In this document: positions 54,665-60,987 of the stretch, one piece after another | Layout of the letters: each line of letters opens with the position of its first letter | Position numbering within the stretch: the stretch's first letter is position 1 | DNA from: DATKFM01 sp963810485 | GTDB lineage: Bacteria > Pseudomonadota > Alphaproteobacteria > Dongiales > Dongiaceae | Assembly (NCBI GenBank): GCA_963810485.1 | Contig: CAWENQ010000004.1 | Span: 1,008,365 to 1,072,364 of the forward strand | Direction: 5' to 3' | DNA: 64,000 nt | Position numbers and translations under genes: made by a program | The notes under the pieces: generated by a model | Seen by the model: only the letters and a program-made list of their open reading frames with translations | The model's database searches: none | Told to the model about the DNA's origin: nothing

Positions 54665-54907
54665 ATGAGTGAGATTAAGAAAGTGATTGGCACCTCAGAG
54701 AATACAGCAGTCGGGTCCGATCCCAAGCCAGAGCCGGGAGAGCCGGCGAATGGCCTCTTCAGGGATTTCGGCAATCCCGCTCAACTGGACCATTGGTTCG
54801 ATTCGCAGTTGATGCAGATGTATTCGGAGGTTGTGAGCGAGCCCCTGCCCAGGGAATTTCTCGAGCTCCTCGACAAGCTTCGCGAGAAGAAGAGCAAGGA
54901 CCAGTAA
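54665..54907 (+). CDS. nepR: Anti-sigma factor NepR
   Basis: An 80-residue protein with the NepR core near residues 40-73: HWFDSQLMQMYSEVVSEPLP then REFLELLDKLREKK. NepR wraps around EcfG in unstressed cells and is captured by phosphorylated PhyR on stress. The N-terminal third is Pro/Glu-rich and probably disordered. ATG 54665 is used; a GTG six codons earlier is less likely. It lies 52 bases before ecfG on the same strand, the classical arrangement. Confidence 0.95.
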   Translation: MSEIKKVIGTSENTAVGSDPKPEPGEPANGLFRDFGNPAQLDHWFDSQLMQMYSEVVSEPLPREFLELLDKLREKKSKDQ

Positions 54908-54959
54908 TTCGGGCTTGCCCGGATTCGCAACCTGAGAAGTTCACAAAAAAGGTCAGAGG

Positions 54960-55571
54960 ATGGCGCAACTCCAGAGAGCTAGCGACACACCGGAATTCCA
55001 GGCGGCGCTGGTCGAGGTGCTGCCCCATTTGCGCGCCTTCGCCCGGTCGCTGACCCGGCGGCGCGAGCAGGCGGATGACCTGGTGAACGACGCGGTGGTC
55101 CGCGCTTTGTCGGCGGCCGAGCAGTTCCAGCCGGGCACGAACTTCAAGGCCTGGATGTTCACCATTCTGCGCAACCTGTTTTACAACGAGGGCCGCAAGA
55201 ACCGGCCCGTGGTGCCGCTGGACGATGCCGAGGCGATCGTGCAGTCAGTGCCGGCGACGCAGCAGGCGGCGCTGGAGTTCTGCGATTTCCGCCGCGCCTT
55301 TTGGCAGCTCAGCGACGATCATCGCGAAGTGCTGATCCTCGTCGGCGCCAGCGGCCTCAGCTACGAAGAGGCGGCGGCGGTCTGCGATTGCGCGGTCGGC
55401 ACGATCAAGAGCCGGGTGTCGCGCGCGCGCGGCGAATTGGTGCAGTTGCTTTCAGGCGACGGATTGAAGATCCCGAGATCCGAATCCGCCCCGATCGCTG
55501 GTCTGGACGCCGGACATGTGCTGGAAAACGAAGCCCTGACCAAGCCTGCCGCCCTCAAGGACGCAATCTAA
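54960..55571 (+). CDS. ecfG: EcfG-type extracytoplasmic function sigma factor
   Basis: General stress sigma factor of 203 residues. Region 2 is at about 20-90 (LRAFARSLTRRREQADDLVN, FKAWMFTILRNLFYNEGRK) and region 4 at about 115-170 (LSDDHREVLILVGASGLSYE and GTIKSRVSRARGEL). A Ser/Pro-rich C-terminal tail of about 25 residues follows. EcfG recognises GGAAC-type promoters, many of which occur nearby. It is encoded directly after nepR and is convergent with mgtC. An AGAGG ribosome site precedes ATG 54960. Confidence 0.95.
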   Translation: MAQLQRASDTPEFQAALVEVLPHLRAFARSLTRRREQADDLVNDAVVRALSAAEQFQPGTNFKAWMFTILRNLFYNEGRKNRPVVPLDDAEAIVQSVPATQQAALEFCDFRRAFWQLSDDHREVLILVGASGLSYEEAAAVCDCAVGTIKSRVSRARGELVQLLSGDGLKIPRSESAPIAGLDAGHVLENEALTKPAALKDAI

Positions 55572-55586
55572 GCGCCCCGCCGCCAA

Positions 55587-56058
55587 CTATTCCTTGTCTG
55601 ATTTAGCTGCTTTGCCGTTCAGCCGGGCCTCGATGAGGCCGAGAACGACAAGCGTGATCAGTGCATAAGACAGGACAATAGCGGCGATGGCGTAGTAGCC
55701 GCCGCCGCATGCCAGTCCGATGGCGCCAGCGAGCCAGATGCTGGTGCCGGTGGTCAATCCCTTCACATCGCCGCGGCTTTGGATGATGGTGCCGGCGCCA
55801 AGGAACGCAACGCCGGCGATCACGCCTTCGATCACCCGTGCCGGATCGGCCTTTGAAATCCGGCGTGACCGCCAGGCTGGCATGGAAGAGTTCGTTGGTC
55901 AGGATGGTGAACGTCGCCGCGGCCAGGGCCACCAGCATGTGGGTTCTGAGGCCTGCCGGCTTCCGCCGCCATTCCCGCTCGACGCCAAGCGCCATGCCAA
56001 ACAGGGCGGCGGCGCCCAGGCGGACGGCCGCCTGTGCAAGGGGGAGTTCGCCTTCCAT
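55587..56058 (-). pseudogene. MgtC/SapB family membrane protein, one frameshift
   Basis: Starts MEGELPLAQAAVRLGAAALF and shows the MgtC core GMALGVEREWRRKPAGLRTH and LVALAAATFTILTNELF. After VTPDF the frame shifts; the true continuation is KADPARVIEGVIAGVAFLGA, GTIIQSRGDVKGLTTGTSIW and three more membrane segments. Removing one A near 55854-55857 (three where two are expected) gives exactly 156 residues. MgtC proteins help survival in low magnesium or acid and bind the ATP synthase in some bacteria. Confidence 0.85.
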
Positions 56059-56084
56059 TACGCGGCGCTAGATCCGAGCAGGAA

Positions 56085-56336
56085 TCAGACGCATTCGAAG
56101 GTGGCGAAATTCTCGTCGCCGCTGCCTTCGTCGACATCCTTCAGCCGCACCGCCTTGCCGAACTGCTCATTGCAATAATCGGCGGCACGGGCGGAGACTT
56201 CATCGAATTGGCTGCCATAGGCATCGCCGAAGTATTTGTAGGTCACCGTCGGATTGCTGGAATCGACCCGCTCCGGCTCGGGCGACGAGCAGGCCGCGAC
56301 AATCAGAAACGCCGAGAGAATCGCAGGAATGCGCAT
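56085..56336 (-). CDS. Small lipoprotein, 83 residues
   Basis: MRIPAILSAFLIVAACSSPE gives a lipobox (VAAC), so it is probably an envelope lipoprotein. The mature part (VTYKYFGDAYGSQFDEVSAR, ADYCNEQFGK) carries two more cysteines, C-terminal one in FATFECV, that could form a disulfide. A full-match GGAAC stress promoter is 58 bases upstream. Function unknown. Confidence 0.82.
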   Translation of the reverse strand: MRIPAILSAFLIVAACSSPEPERVDSSNPTVTYKYFGDAYGSQFDEVSARAADYCNEQFGKAVRLKDVDEGSGDENFATFECV

Positions 56337-56393
56337 GAAATCACCTTAGGCTACGGCGCCGTGCCATAGTCGGCGCATCGGGATAAGGGTCAC

Positions 56394-56418
56394 AACAGCA
56401 CGGCCGAACCCTTGTTCC
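56394..56418 (-). promoter_or_regulatory. Putative EcfG promoter of the 83-residue lipoprotein
   Basis: Minus strand: GGAAC (56418-56414), 17 bases, GTT (56396-56394). Full match to GGAAC-N17-GTT. Confidence 0.65.
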
Positions 56419-56445
56419 GCGGCCCGATGATGGCATGACCTGGCT

Positions 56446-56483
56446 GAAAAGAAAATGAGAGGCGGCCGGGCAGGCCGCCTCTC
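56446..56483 (-). terminator. Strong intrinsic terminator
   Basis: Perfect 11-bp GC-rich stem (56473-56483 with 56457-56467), 5-base loop, then on the minus strand ATTTTCTTTT. This is the clearest Rho-independent terminator in the window. Confidence 0.85.
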
Positions 56484-56537
56484 GGCAGGAAACCGCCACT
56501 GGCCATGGCATCGGCGGGGGGTCGTACCAGCGGCGTA
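56446..56537 (-). ncRNA. Candidate small RNA with stress promoter and intrinsic terminator
   Basis: Between the GGAAC-type element at 56545-56569 and a strong terminator at 56446-56483 lies a transcript of about 90 bases. It contains no reading frame with a ribosome site; frames from the ATGs near 56500 run through the terminator. It could also be the 3' tail of the 103-residue gene upstream. Inferred from promoter-terminator spacing only. Confidence 0.4.
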
Positions 56538-56544
56538 TCGGATC

Positions 56545-56569
56545 AATGCCGGACCCGAAAAAAGGTTCC
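56545..56569 (-). promoter_or_regulatory. Putative EcfG promoter ahead of the candidate small RNA
   Basis: Minus strand: GGAAC (56569-56565), 17 bases, ATT (56547-56545): GGAAC-N18-TT. The ATTGAT at its -10 end, followed by ATACGCC, is also found at the DUF3309 promoter. Confidence 0.5.
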
Positions 56570-56591
56570 CGGTCCGAAAGTCTCTCTTGCG

Positions 56592-56903
56592 CTATTTTGT
56601 GATCTGGCCGCCGGCCTTGGCGGCGCCGCCGGCTTCCTTCTCCAGAGTGGGATCGGCACGCTCGAAGGCGCTGAGGATGCGCCTGACGCTGCGCAACAGC
56701 TCCGCCACTTGGCCCTGCTTGGCGGTGTCGTCGGTCATGTTCTCCTCCGATGCCACCATCATCTGCCGGAGATCGAACTCCCACTGCTTGAGCAGCGCGG
56801 CCTTCTGATCGAAGTCGAGATCCCGGTCGGTGGCGATGCCATCGGGATTGGCAAAGTGGCCAGGGATATCCTTTTGAATCTCGCGGAAACGAGCTGCTTC
56901 CAT
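56592..56903 (-). CDS. Conserved small helical protein, 103 residues
   Basis: MEAARFREIQKDIPGHFANP, then DFDQKAALLKQWEFDLRQMM and VASEENMTDDTAKQGQVAEL. The FANP...D.DLDFDQKAALLKQWE pattern is one I recall in other alphaproteobacterial stress-linked small proteins, but I cannot name a family. No signal or membrane segment. No GGAAC element was found upstream. Lies between mgtC/lipoprotein and dps. Confidence 0.75.
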   Translation of the reverse strand: MEAARFREIQKDIPGHFANPDGIATDRDLDFDQKAALLKQWEFDLRQMMVASEENMTDDTAKQGQVAELLRSVRRILSAFERADPTLEKEAGGAAKAGGQITK

Positions 56904-57009
56904 GCTACACCTCCATTCCGTGATTTAACGGTGACTCAGCGGGTGCGAAATCGCCCGCGGGCATCACGTGCGACGAACGAGCGCAAATGATGCCCGTACG
57001 CGTAAATCC

Positions 57010-57519
57010 TCAGCTCGCTATCAGCGACCGCAACATCCATGCCATCTGCTCATGGGCCTTCAGCCGGTCCGTCAGCATGTCCGCCGTCACCTGGTCTTTG
57101 AACTCATCGGCGATCGAAGCGGTCTCACGGAAGGTCCGGCAGATTTCCTCATGGTCATTGTTCAACTGCCGGATCGCCTCTTCGGCTTTGACGATGCCCG
57201 GGCTCTCTTTGATGGCGCTCAGCGCGATGAACTCGCCCAGCGTCGCTGGCGCGGGATATCCCAGGGCGCGGATGCGCTCTGCCAGTTCGTCGACAGCATC
57301 GGCCAGGTTCTCATATTGCTCTTCGGTCAACTTGTGCAGGCCGTAGAACAACGGTCCGACGACGTTCCAGTGAAAGCCCTGGGTCTTTACATACAGAACA
57401 TAGGTCTCGGCGAGAGCGCGTGACAGCCCTAGCGCCAGCTTCTTCCGATCCTGCCGTTTGATCCCGGTGTAGATATCGGTCACCTCGGCCTTCTGTTGCA
57501 TCAGTTCGCTCTTGCTCAT
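57010..57519 (-). CDS. dps: Dps family DNA-protecting ferritin-like protein
   Basis: A 169-residue four-helix protein that stores iron as a 12-mer, protects DNA and uses hydrogen peroxide as oxidant. The ferroxidase residues are visible in VKTQGFHWNVVGPLFYGLHK (His) and ENLADAVDELAERIRALG (Asp/Glu). The N-terminus (MSKSELMQQKAEVTDIYTGI) is basic but short. It is last of a three-gene minus-strand unit with DUF883 and a holin-like protein, whose promoter is GGAAC-type. Confidence 0.95.
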   Translation of the reverse strand: MSKSELMQQKAEVTDIYTGIKRQDRKKLALGLSRALAETYVLYVKTQGFHWNVVGPLFYGLHKLTEEQYENLADAVDELAERIRALGYPAPATLGEFIALSAIKESPGIVKAEEAIRQLNNDHEEICRTFRETASIADEFKDQVTADMLTDRLKAHEQMAWMLRSLIAS

Positions 57520-57541
57520 GAAAGACTCCTCGAATGAATTT

Positions 57542-57970
57542 CTATCGCCGCCTGGTGGCGATGATCAATCCGGCGACGAAAGCGCCGATGGTCAGCATGC
57601 CGGCATTGCGCGAGAACGCCGCGCCGATATCCTCGCCGAGAGCGGCAGCAATATCGACGCTCGCAGCAGCCGCCGGCCGCACTCTTTTTATGCTGCTGGA
57701 TGACAATGGTTGCCGCGCGACTAGGAAAGCGATCAACCCCAGCACCATCAGCCCGCCGCCGCAAATAAGCTTTGCCGTCAGCGGATCAAAGCGGAACGCC
57801 AGCGCGTCGTGAAGAGCAACCACCAGGAAGATCACGCCGCCGAGAACCAACAGGCCGCCGAGGGCACCCAGTGCCACTTGAATCAAACCACGCCGGAACC
57901 GGCGCTTCGCGTCGGCAGCGCCTTGCTGCACGGCTGCCGTCACCAGCAGCGTGCGAAGCAGCGAGAACAT
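57542..57970 (-). CDS. Phage holin-like/YqjE-type membrane protein
   Basis: A 142-residue protein with two adjacent membrane helices (about 31-55 and 68-87) and a third near the C-terminus (MLTIGAFVAGLIIATRRR). The pairing with a DUF883 gene upstream is that of E. coli yqjD-yqjE, where YqjE belongs to the holin superfamily III. No lysis role is implied. The stop is 23 bases before dps. Confidence 0.75.
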   Translation of the reverse strand: MFSLLRTLLVTAAVQQGAADAKRRFRRGLIQVALGALGGLLVLGGVIFLVVALHDALAFRFDPLTAKLICGGGLMVLGLIAFLVARQPLSSSSIKRVRPAAAASVDIAAALGEDIGAAFSRNAGMLTIGAFVAGLIIATRRR

Positions 57971-57978
57971 GCTGCGCC

Positions 57979-58299
57979 TCAGCGGCGCAGCAGCATGCCG
58001 ACGACCACACCCAGCCCCAGCGCCAGCAGCACGCTCTGGATCGGATGCTCCTCGACGCTCGCCTGGAGCGATTCCGCGGCTTCCTGGGCGCTGGTCTGCG
58101 CCCGCTTGCCGGCCTTGCGCACCCGCGCCGCGGCCCCGTCGATGCCGTCGCGCATCGCATCAGCCATGCCGCGGGCCTCGTTGGACGCGACCTTTTTCAC
58201 GGTTTCCGTCAGGGATACGACGTCCTCGCGCAATTGGGCGAAATCGGCTTCAAGGGCCGCATAATCCTTCTCGCTCGCGCTCTTCCCGTTGCTCATCAT
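57979..58299 (-). CDS. DUF883 (ElaB/YqjD family) membrane-anchored protein
   Basis: A 106-residue protein: a coiled-coil-like region (EKDYAALEADFAQLREDVVS, then KKVASNEARGMADAMRDGID) and a single C-terminal anchor (HPIQSVLLALGLGVVVGMLL). E. coli relatives bind ribosomes at the membrane in stationary phase. GGAGG lies five bases before ATG 58299; a second ATG follows directly. An in-frame extension to 58395 would begin almost at the predicted transcript start and is rejected. Confidence 0.88.
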   Translation of the reverse strand: MMSNGKSASEKDYAALEADFAQLREDVVSLTETVKKVASNEARGMADAMRDGIDGAAARVRKAGKRAQTSAQEAAESLQASVEEHPIQSVLLALGLGVVVGMLLRR

Positions 58300-58411
58300 T
58301 TTTCCTCCGCCGATCGCTGATTTGATTGAATGACGTGCGACGGGAAAAACTCCGCGGGGCTTCGGTTGAGCTTCAGCCACGGGAGTTTCCGTCACAGTGT
58401 CCGCTGTAATG

Positions 58412-58436
58412 AACAGCCATACGTCGGAAAAGTTCC
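58412..58436 (-). promoter_or_regulatory. Putative EcfG promoter of the DUF883-holin-dps unit
   Basis: Minus strand: GGAAC (58436-58432), 17 bases, GTT (58414-58412). Full match, 113 bases before ATG 58299. Divergent from the entericidin promoter 23 bases away. Confidence 0.7.
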
Positions 58437-58458
58437 TTGGTTCCGCTCAAGGGCGGCA

Positions 58459-58483
58459 GGAACCGTGGGATTCGCGCGGCATT
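58459..58483 (+). promoter_or_regulatory. Putative EcfG promoter of the entericidin-like gene
   Basis: GGAAC (58459-58463), 17 bases, ATT (58481-58483): GGAAC-N18-TT, 40 bases before ATG 58523. Confidence 0.55.
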
Positions 58484-58522
58484 CAATCCCAGAGTGAAGC
58501 AATCACACCAGGAGCATGCCCG

Positions 58523-58684
58523 ATGTCACAGTTCATTTATCGCGTCGCTTTCTTCGCGCTCTTGCTGGCCCCGATCGGTCTCGGCGCCTGCAATACCGTC
58601 AAAGGTGTCGGCAAGGATGTCGAGAACACCGGCGATGCGATCGAAGACACGGCCGACGACGCGCAGGAAGAACTCAACGATTGA
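58523..58684 (+). CDS. Entericidin A/B family lipoprotein, 53 residues
   Basis: MSQFIYRVAFFALLLAPIGL followed by GACNTVKGVGKDVENTGDAI: the lipobox LGAC and the TVKGVGKD...GDAIEDTA core define the EcnA/EcnB family of small stress- or stationary-phase lipoproteins. The tail is acidic. AGGAG is nine bases before the ATG, and a GGAAC-type promoter precedes it. It is the last gene of the stress island. Confidence 0.9.
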   Translation: MSQFIYRVAFFALLLAPIGLGACNTVKGVGKDVENTGDAIEDTADDAQEELND

Positions 58685-58800
58685 TGCGCTGACAACACTG
58701 AGCGCTGCGGCATCTTGCCGCCGCGCTAGGCGGATGCTTCAAACTCGCGATCTTGCATGAGAGTTCTGGCGGAGGGGGCAGTCACCAGCGAACCATTCTC

Positions 58801-59010
58801 CGCAGGCAATTCCTTGATAACCAGGGAAAATACAGGGAATTTTCACAATTCTGGGCGCTTTCGGCCCCGACGCTTCGTCGGAACAGCCGATCATCATTGG
58901 TCTTTTTGCTGGAATTCCCTAAGCAACAGGAACAGGGAAATTTGCCAGCGGAACAGCGTATTAATTGGACACAGCAGGGAATTTTCAGTCGGGATCAGGG
59001 ATGTCCTACT
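58801..59010. repeat. Degenerate CAGGGAA(TTTTC) repeats, no gene
   Basis: CAGGGAA occurs at about 58822, 58833, 58933 and 58976, twice continuing as TTTTC, with a GGAATTCCCT palindrome near 58912-58921. Reading frames through it give NREF/QGIF-type fragments that look like translated repeat. The whole stretch 58685-59087 holds no convincing gene. Confidence 0.5.
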
Positions 59011-59087
59011 CGCAGATCATGCAGGATGAGGTTTTCGATAGGGACAGCGCACGGGTTTCTTAAGCGGGGAAGGTTGCTATGTCGCTT

Positions 59088-59384
59088 TCAAAAACTGAAT
59101 GGAATTTTGAAGCGGAGTATTCCGCCGAGGTTTTTGACACCGAGCGACAATGCCATAGGATCCTCTTTATCCTGTGGCATTTCAAACAACGGTAAGCGTG
59201 CTTCGCGTTTCATAGCCGCTTCGCATTGATTGTCAGTTAGATGCAATTGTGCGCTCTGAGGGAGCAAGTTATCTGTTTTTTCAGTGACTTCAAACGAACC
59301 AATACACGGAGCCCGCCCATCATCCGCATAAGCGGCGACAGCGAACAATGCTGTAAACATAGCAGTCAAAACAGTCTGTCGCAT
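59088..59384 (-). CDS. Small exported protein, 98 residues
   Basis: MRQTVLTAMFTALFAVAAYA is a good Sec signal with cleavage near YADD. The mature part (PCIGSFEVTEKTDNLLPQSA, LTDNQCEAAMKREARLPLFE) has two cysteines and no known domain. The ribosome site is weak and base composition is lower in GC than the stress island, consistent with an acquired gene. Moderately sure it is expressed. Confidence 0.5.
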   Translation of the reverse strand: MRQTVLTAMFTALFAVAAYADDGRAPCIGSFEVTEKTDNLLPQSAQLHLTDNQCEAAMKREARLPLFEMPQDKEDPMALSLGVKNLGGILRFKIPFSF

Positions 59385-59427
59385 ATAGGCCTATTAAGGG
59401 CCAGGAATGCTCGCACCATTTCGATTT

Positions 59428-59492
59428 GCAAAGCGGAGGCCGAGAAGATCGCGGCGGAGGTGCCTCGGGCGCCGCTCTGCCCTTCGCTGTAG
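59428..59492 (+). pseudogene. C-terminal fragment of the APVCPL family
   Basis: The frame ending at 59492 finishes KAEAEKIAAEVPRAPLCPSL, matching the ends of the two intact 82-residue genes (AEAQKAAAALPPAPVCPLL). Only about 20 codons are recognisable; the rest of the gene is missing. Confidence 0.55.
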
Positions 59493-59629
59493 ACACTAAC
59501 CCGCTTTCTTGCTCGTCAATTCCTACTTCTCGATCCGCTCAAACGTACCATCGATAACCTATGCGAGACTGTGCAAAATTGAACACGCCAGTGCAGAAAA
59601 ATTGCGAGGAATTGGGCTCTTGGCGTGTC

Positions 59630-59694
59630 GTCTTGAACTCGAATAGCCGGCGCATGGCCTCGGGGGTGGTGGTGATGCTGTAGCGGCCACACAT
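59630..59694 (-). pseudogene. N-terminal fragment of a SRAP (YedK/HMCES) gene
   Basis: ATG 59694 reads MCGRYSITTTPEAMRRLFEF, the characteristic start of SRAP proteins, where Cys2 forms the crosslink to abasic sites. Similarity stops after about 22 codons and the frame then runs into unrelated sequence, so only the 5' end of the gene remains. Confidence 0.65.
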
Positions 59695-59772
59695 GGTGCG
59701 AGCCAACGGAATCCTACAGCATTGCAATATAGCCGCCTTGCTGACGGGCTGGCTCCATGGTTCGATGCCGGC

Positions 59773-60021
59773 ATGGATGATGAGCTGTCGACGGATCCAG
59801 TACACAAGCTGCAAGCGGTGCTGAATCACAACCGGACGGACGCGGACAAGGATTTTCCGCCAGGCTATCTCGCGGCGTGCTGGCGTTGGTTCCACGATCT
59901 GCCCGCCAGTGACCAGGTGGCGGCAACTGTCGTGCGCGCTGAATTCGAAAAGGGGAATGAAGCGGAAGCCCAGAAGGCCGCAGCTGCGCTGCCGCCGGCA
60001 CCGGTCTGCCCGTTACTATGA
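59773..60021 (+). CDS. 82-residue APVCPL-tail protein, copy 1
   Basis: MDDELSTDPVHKLQAVLNHN begins a small soluble protein, helical by composition, ending AALPPAPVCPLL. It aligns without gaps to the gene at 60988-61236, with about half the residues identical, including HKL, the WF pair, SD, and the invariant A-P-V-C-P-L end with its single conserved cysteine. Not a family I recognise. Ribosome site unclear. A 10-bp hairpin follows the stop. Confidence 0.6.
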   Translation: MDDELSTDPVHKLQAVLNHNRTDADKDFPPGYLAACWRWFHDLPASDQVAATVVRAEFEKGNEAEAQKAAAALPPAPVCPLL

Positions 60022-60028
60022 AGGCGAA

Positions 60029-60069
60029 GGCCAGGGATGCGAGGGTCGCGGCCCCTGCAATCCCTGGCC
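60029..60069 (+). terminator. Hairpin after APVCPL copy 1
   Basis: Bases 60029-60038 (GGCCAGGGAT) pair perfectly with 60060-60069, with further inner pairing. It lies seven bases after the stop codon. There is no T-run, so it is a terminator-like or stabilising structure. Confidence 0.45.
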
Positions 60070-60263
60070 GGACCTAGGGAACGACCCAAGGAGCGGAGTC
60101 GCTTCGCCGGGAATGCCCACCGGCCGGATGATTGGAGCAGATTCTCGATAACCAATCATTAGCCGAGGTGCAGCACTGCCGCACGCGCCGGTGACGGCAA
60201 ACTGCGGCGTGACGGCCGGTGCGATAATGAGTATTGGAATAATCGGCTCAGTTCAGATGTTGT

Positions 60264-60346
60264 CTGGTCAGGTATGAGTGAGCTGGCAAAGCCCCTTATA
60301 CTCACAGCTCAAATTACTCGGCCCGCCCTGACCAGCGGGGCTTTTC
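60264..60346 (+). ncRNA. Candidate structured RNA ending in a terminator
   Basis: CTGGTCAG (60264-60271) is complementary to CTGACCAG (60328-60335), and AAGCCCC (60289-60295) to GGGGCTT (60337-60343), in a-b-a'-b' order. A short CCCGC/GCGGG hairpin (60322-60339) then TTTTCTT could end transcription. The pairings compete or form a pseudoknot. No reading frame lies here. It may be a small RNA or a regulatory leader; evidence is structural only. Confidence 0.35.
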
Positions 60347-60460
60347 TTGAGCGACGGCGACGTTAACCATTTTCAGCACTTTACGGTCTAACGCGATTGC
60401 GAATAATACCCAAACAGATTGGATAAGACTTCAGGCGGCAGGAGTAACCCTGCTGCCGTC

Positions 60461-60489
60461 AGCCTCGGCGACGGCCGGGGCTATTTTTT
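60461..60489 (+). terminator. Intrinsic terminator without an obvious gene
   Basis: Bases 60461-60468 pair with 60475-60482 (one G-U) around a 6-base loop, then ATTTTTTG. A second hairpin (GGCGGCAG / CTGCTGCC-like) lies just before. No plus-strand gene ends nearby, supporting an untranslated transcript in 60160-60460. Confidence 0.6.
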
Positions 60490-60506
60490 GGGCCGCGGCG
60501 GTTCGG

Positions 60507-60680
60507 TTAGCGCAATTTTTCCAGATTACTCAATTCCTCCAGCTTTTCAGCGAGCTTTAGCTTGATACGATTTGAATCGGCATGGGCTCCCGCACTGTCG
60601 GCTTTAATACGCGCCTCATGCAGGTCGCTTAGTTGCCGGCGGGCTCTGAAAATCTCATCTTCGATCTACTGTTTACTCAT
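60507..60680 (-). pseudogene. Small coiled-coil gene with in-frame stop
   Basis: From ATG 60680 the frame reads MSKQ, TAG, then IEDEIFRARRQLSDLHEARI, KADSAGAHADSNRIKLKLAE, KLEELSNLEKLR. It aligns without gaps to the intact 63-residue gene just upstream on this strand (MTKHLITDQIATIRRKL to KLTELEILDKI). The stop at codon 5 replaces a Leu codon. Probably a decayed tandem copy. Confidence 0.6.
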
Positions 60681-60729
60681 GTGAGATATTCTTCGCCGGT
60701 TGTGATGCTGCGGCAAGTGTATGGTGTAG

Positions 60730-60921
60730 CTAGGTCATCGGCACGCCGCTGCAAATCTTGTCCAAGATTTCCAACTCCGTCAGCTTCCGCGCAATCCTGC
60801 GCTTGATGATGGAAGACCTTTCATAGTTCCAAACCGCCTCGGCTCGATCAAACTGACCAGCCAATTCAGTCAGTTTGCGCCTGATCGTTGCAATCTGGTC
60901 AGTAATGAGGTGCTTGGTCAT
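60730..60921 (-). CDS. Small coiled-coil protein, 63 residues
   Basis: MTKHLITDQIATIRRKLTEL, then AGQFDRAEAVWNYERSSIIK and RRIARKLTELEILDKI. Heptad spacing of Leu/Ile suggests a helical dimer. It follows APVCPL copy 2 by 66 bases on the same strand, so the two may form a pair. Family unknown. Confidence 0.55.
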   Translation of the reverse strand: MTKHLITDQIATIRRKLTELAGQFDRAEAVWNYERSSIIKRRIARKLTELEILDKICSGVPMT

Positions 60922-60987
60922 CGTCTATTTCATGACTCGTTACCCGCCGGAGATATTCGACAGGAGCTATTCAGACCGCCCCTACCT

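Noticed and set aside
58753..59229. 158-codon plus-strand frame after entericidin
   Set aside because: It translates the CAGGGAA repeats and lies opposite a gene with a good signal peptide.
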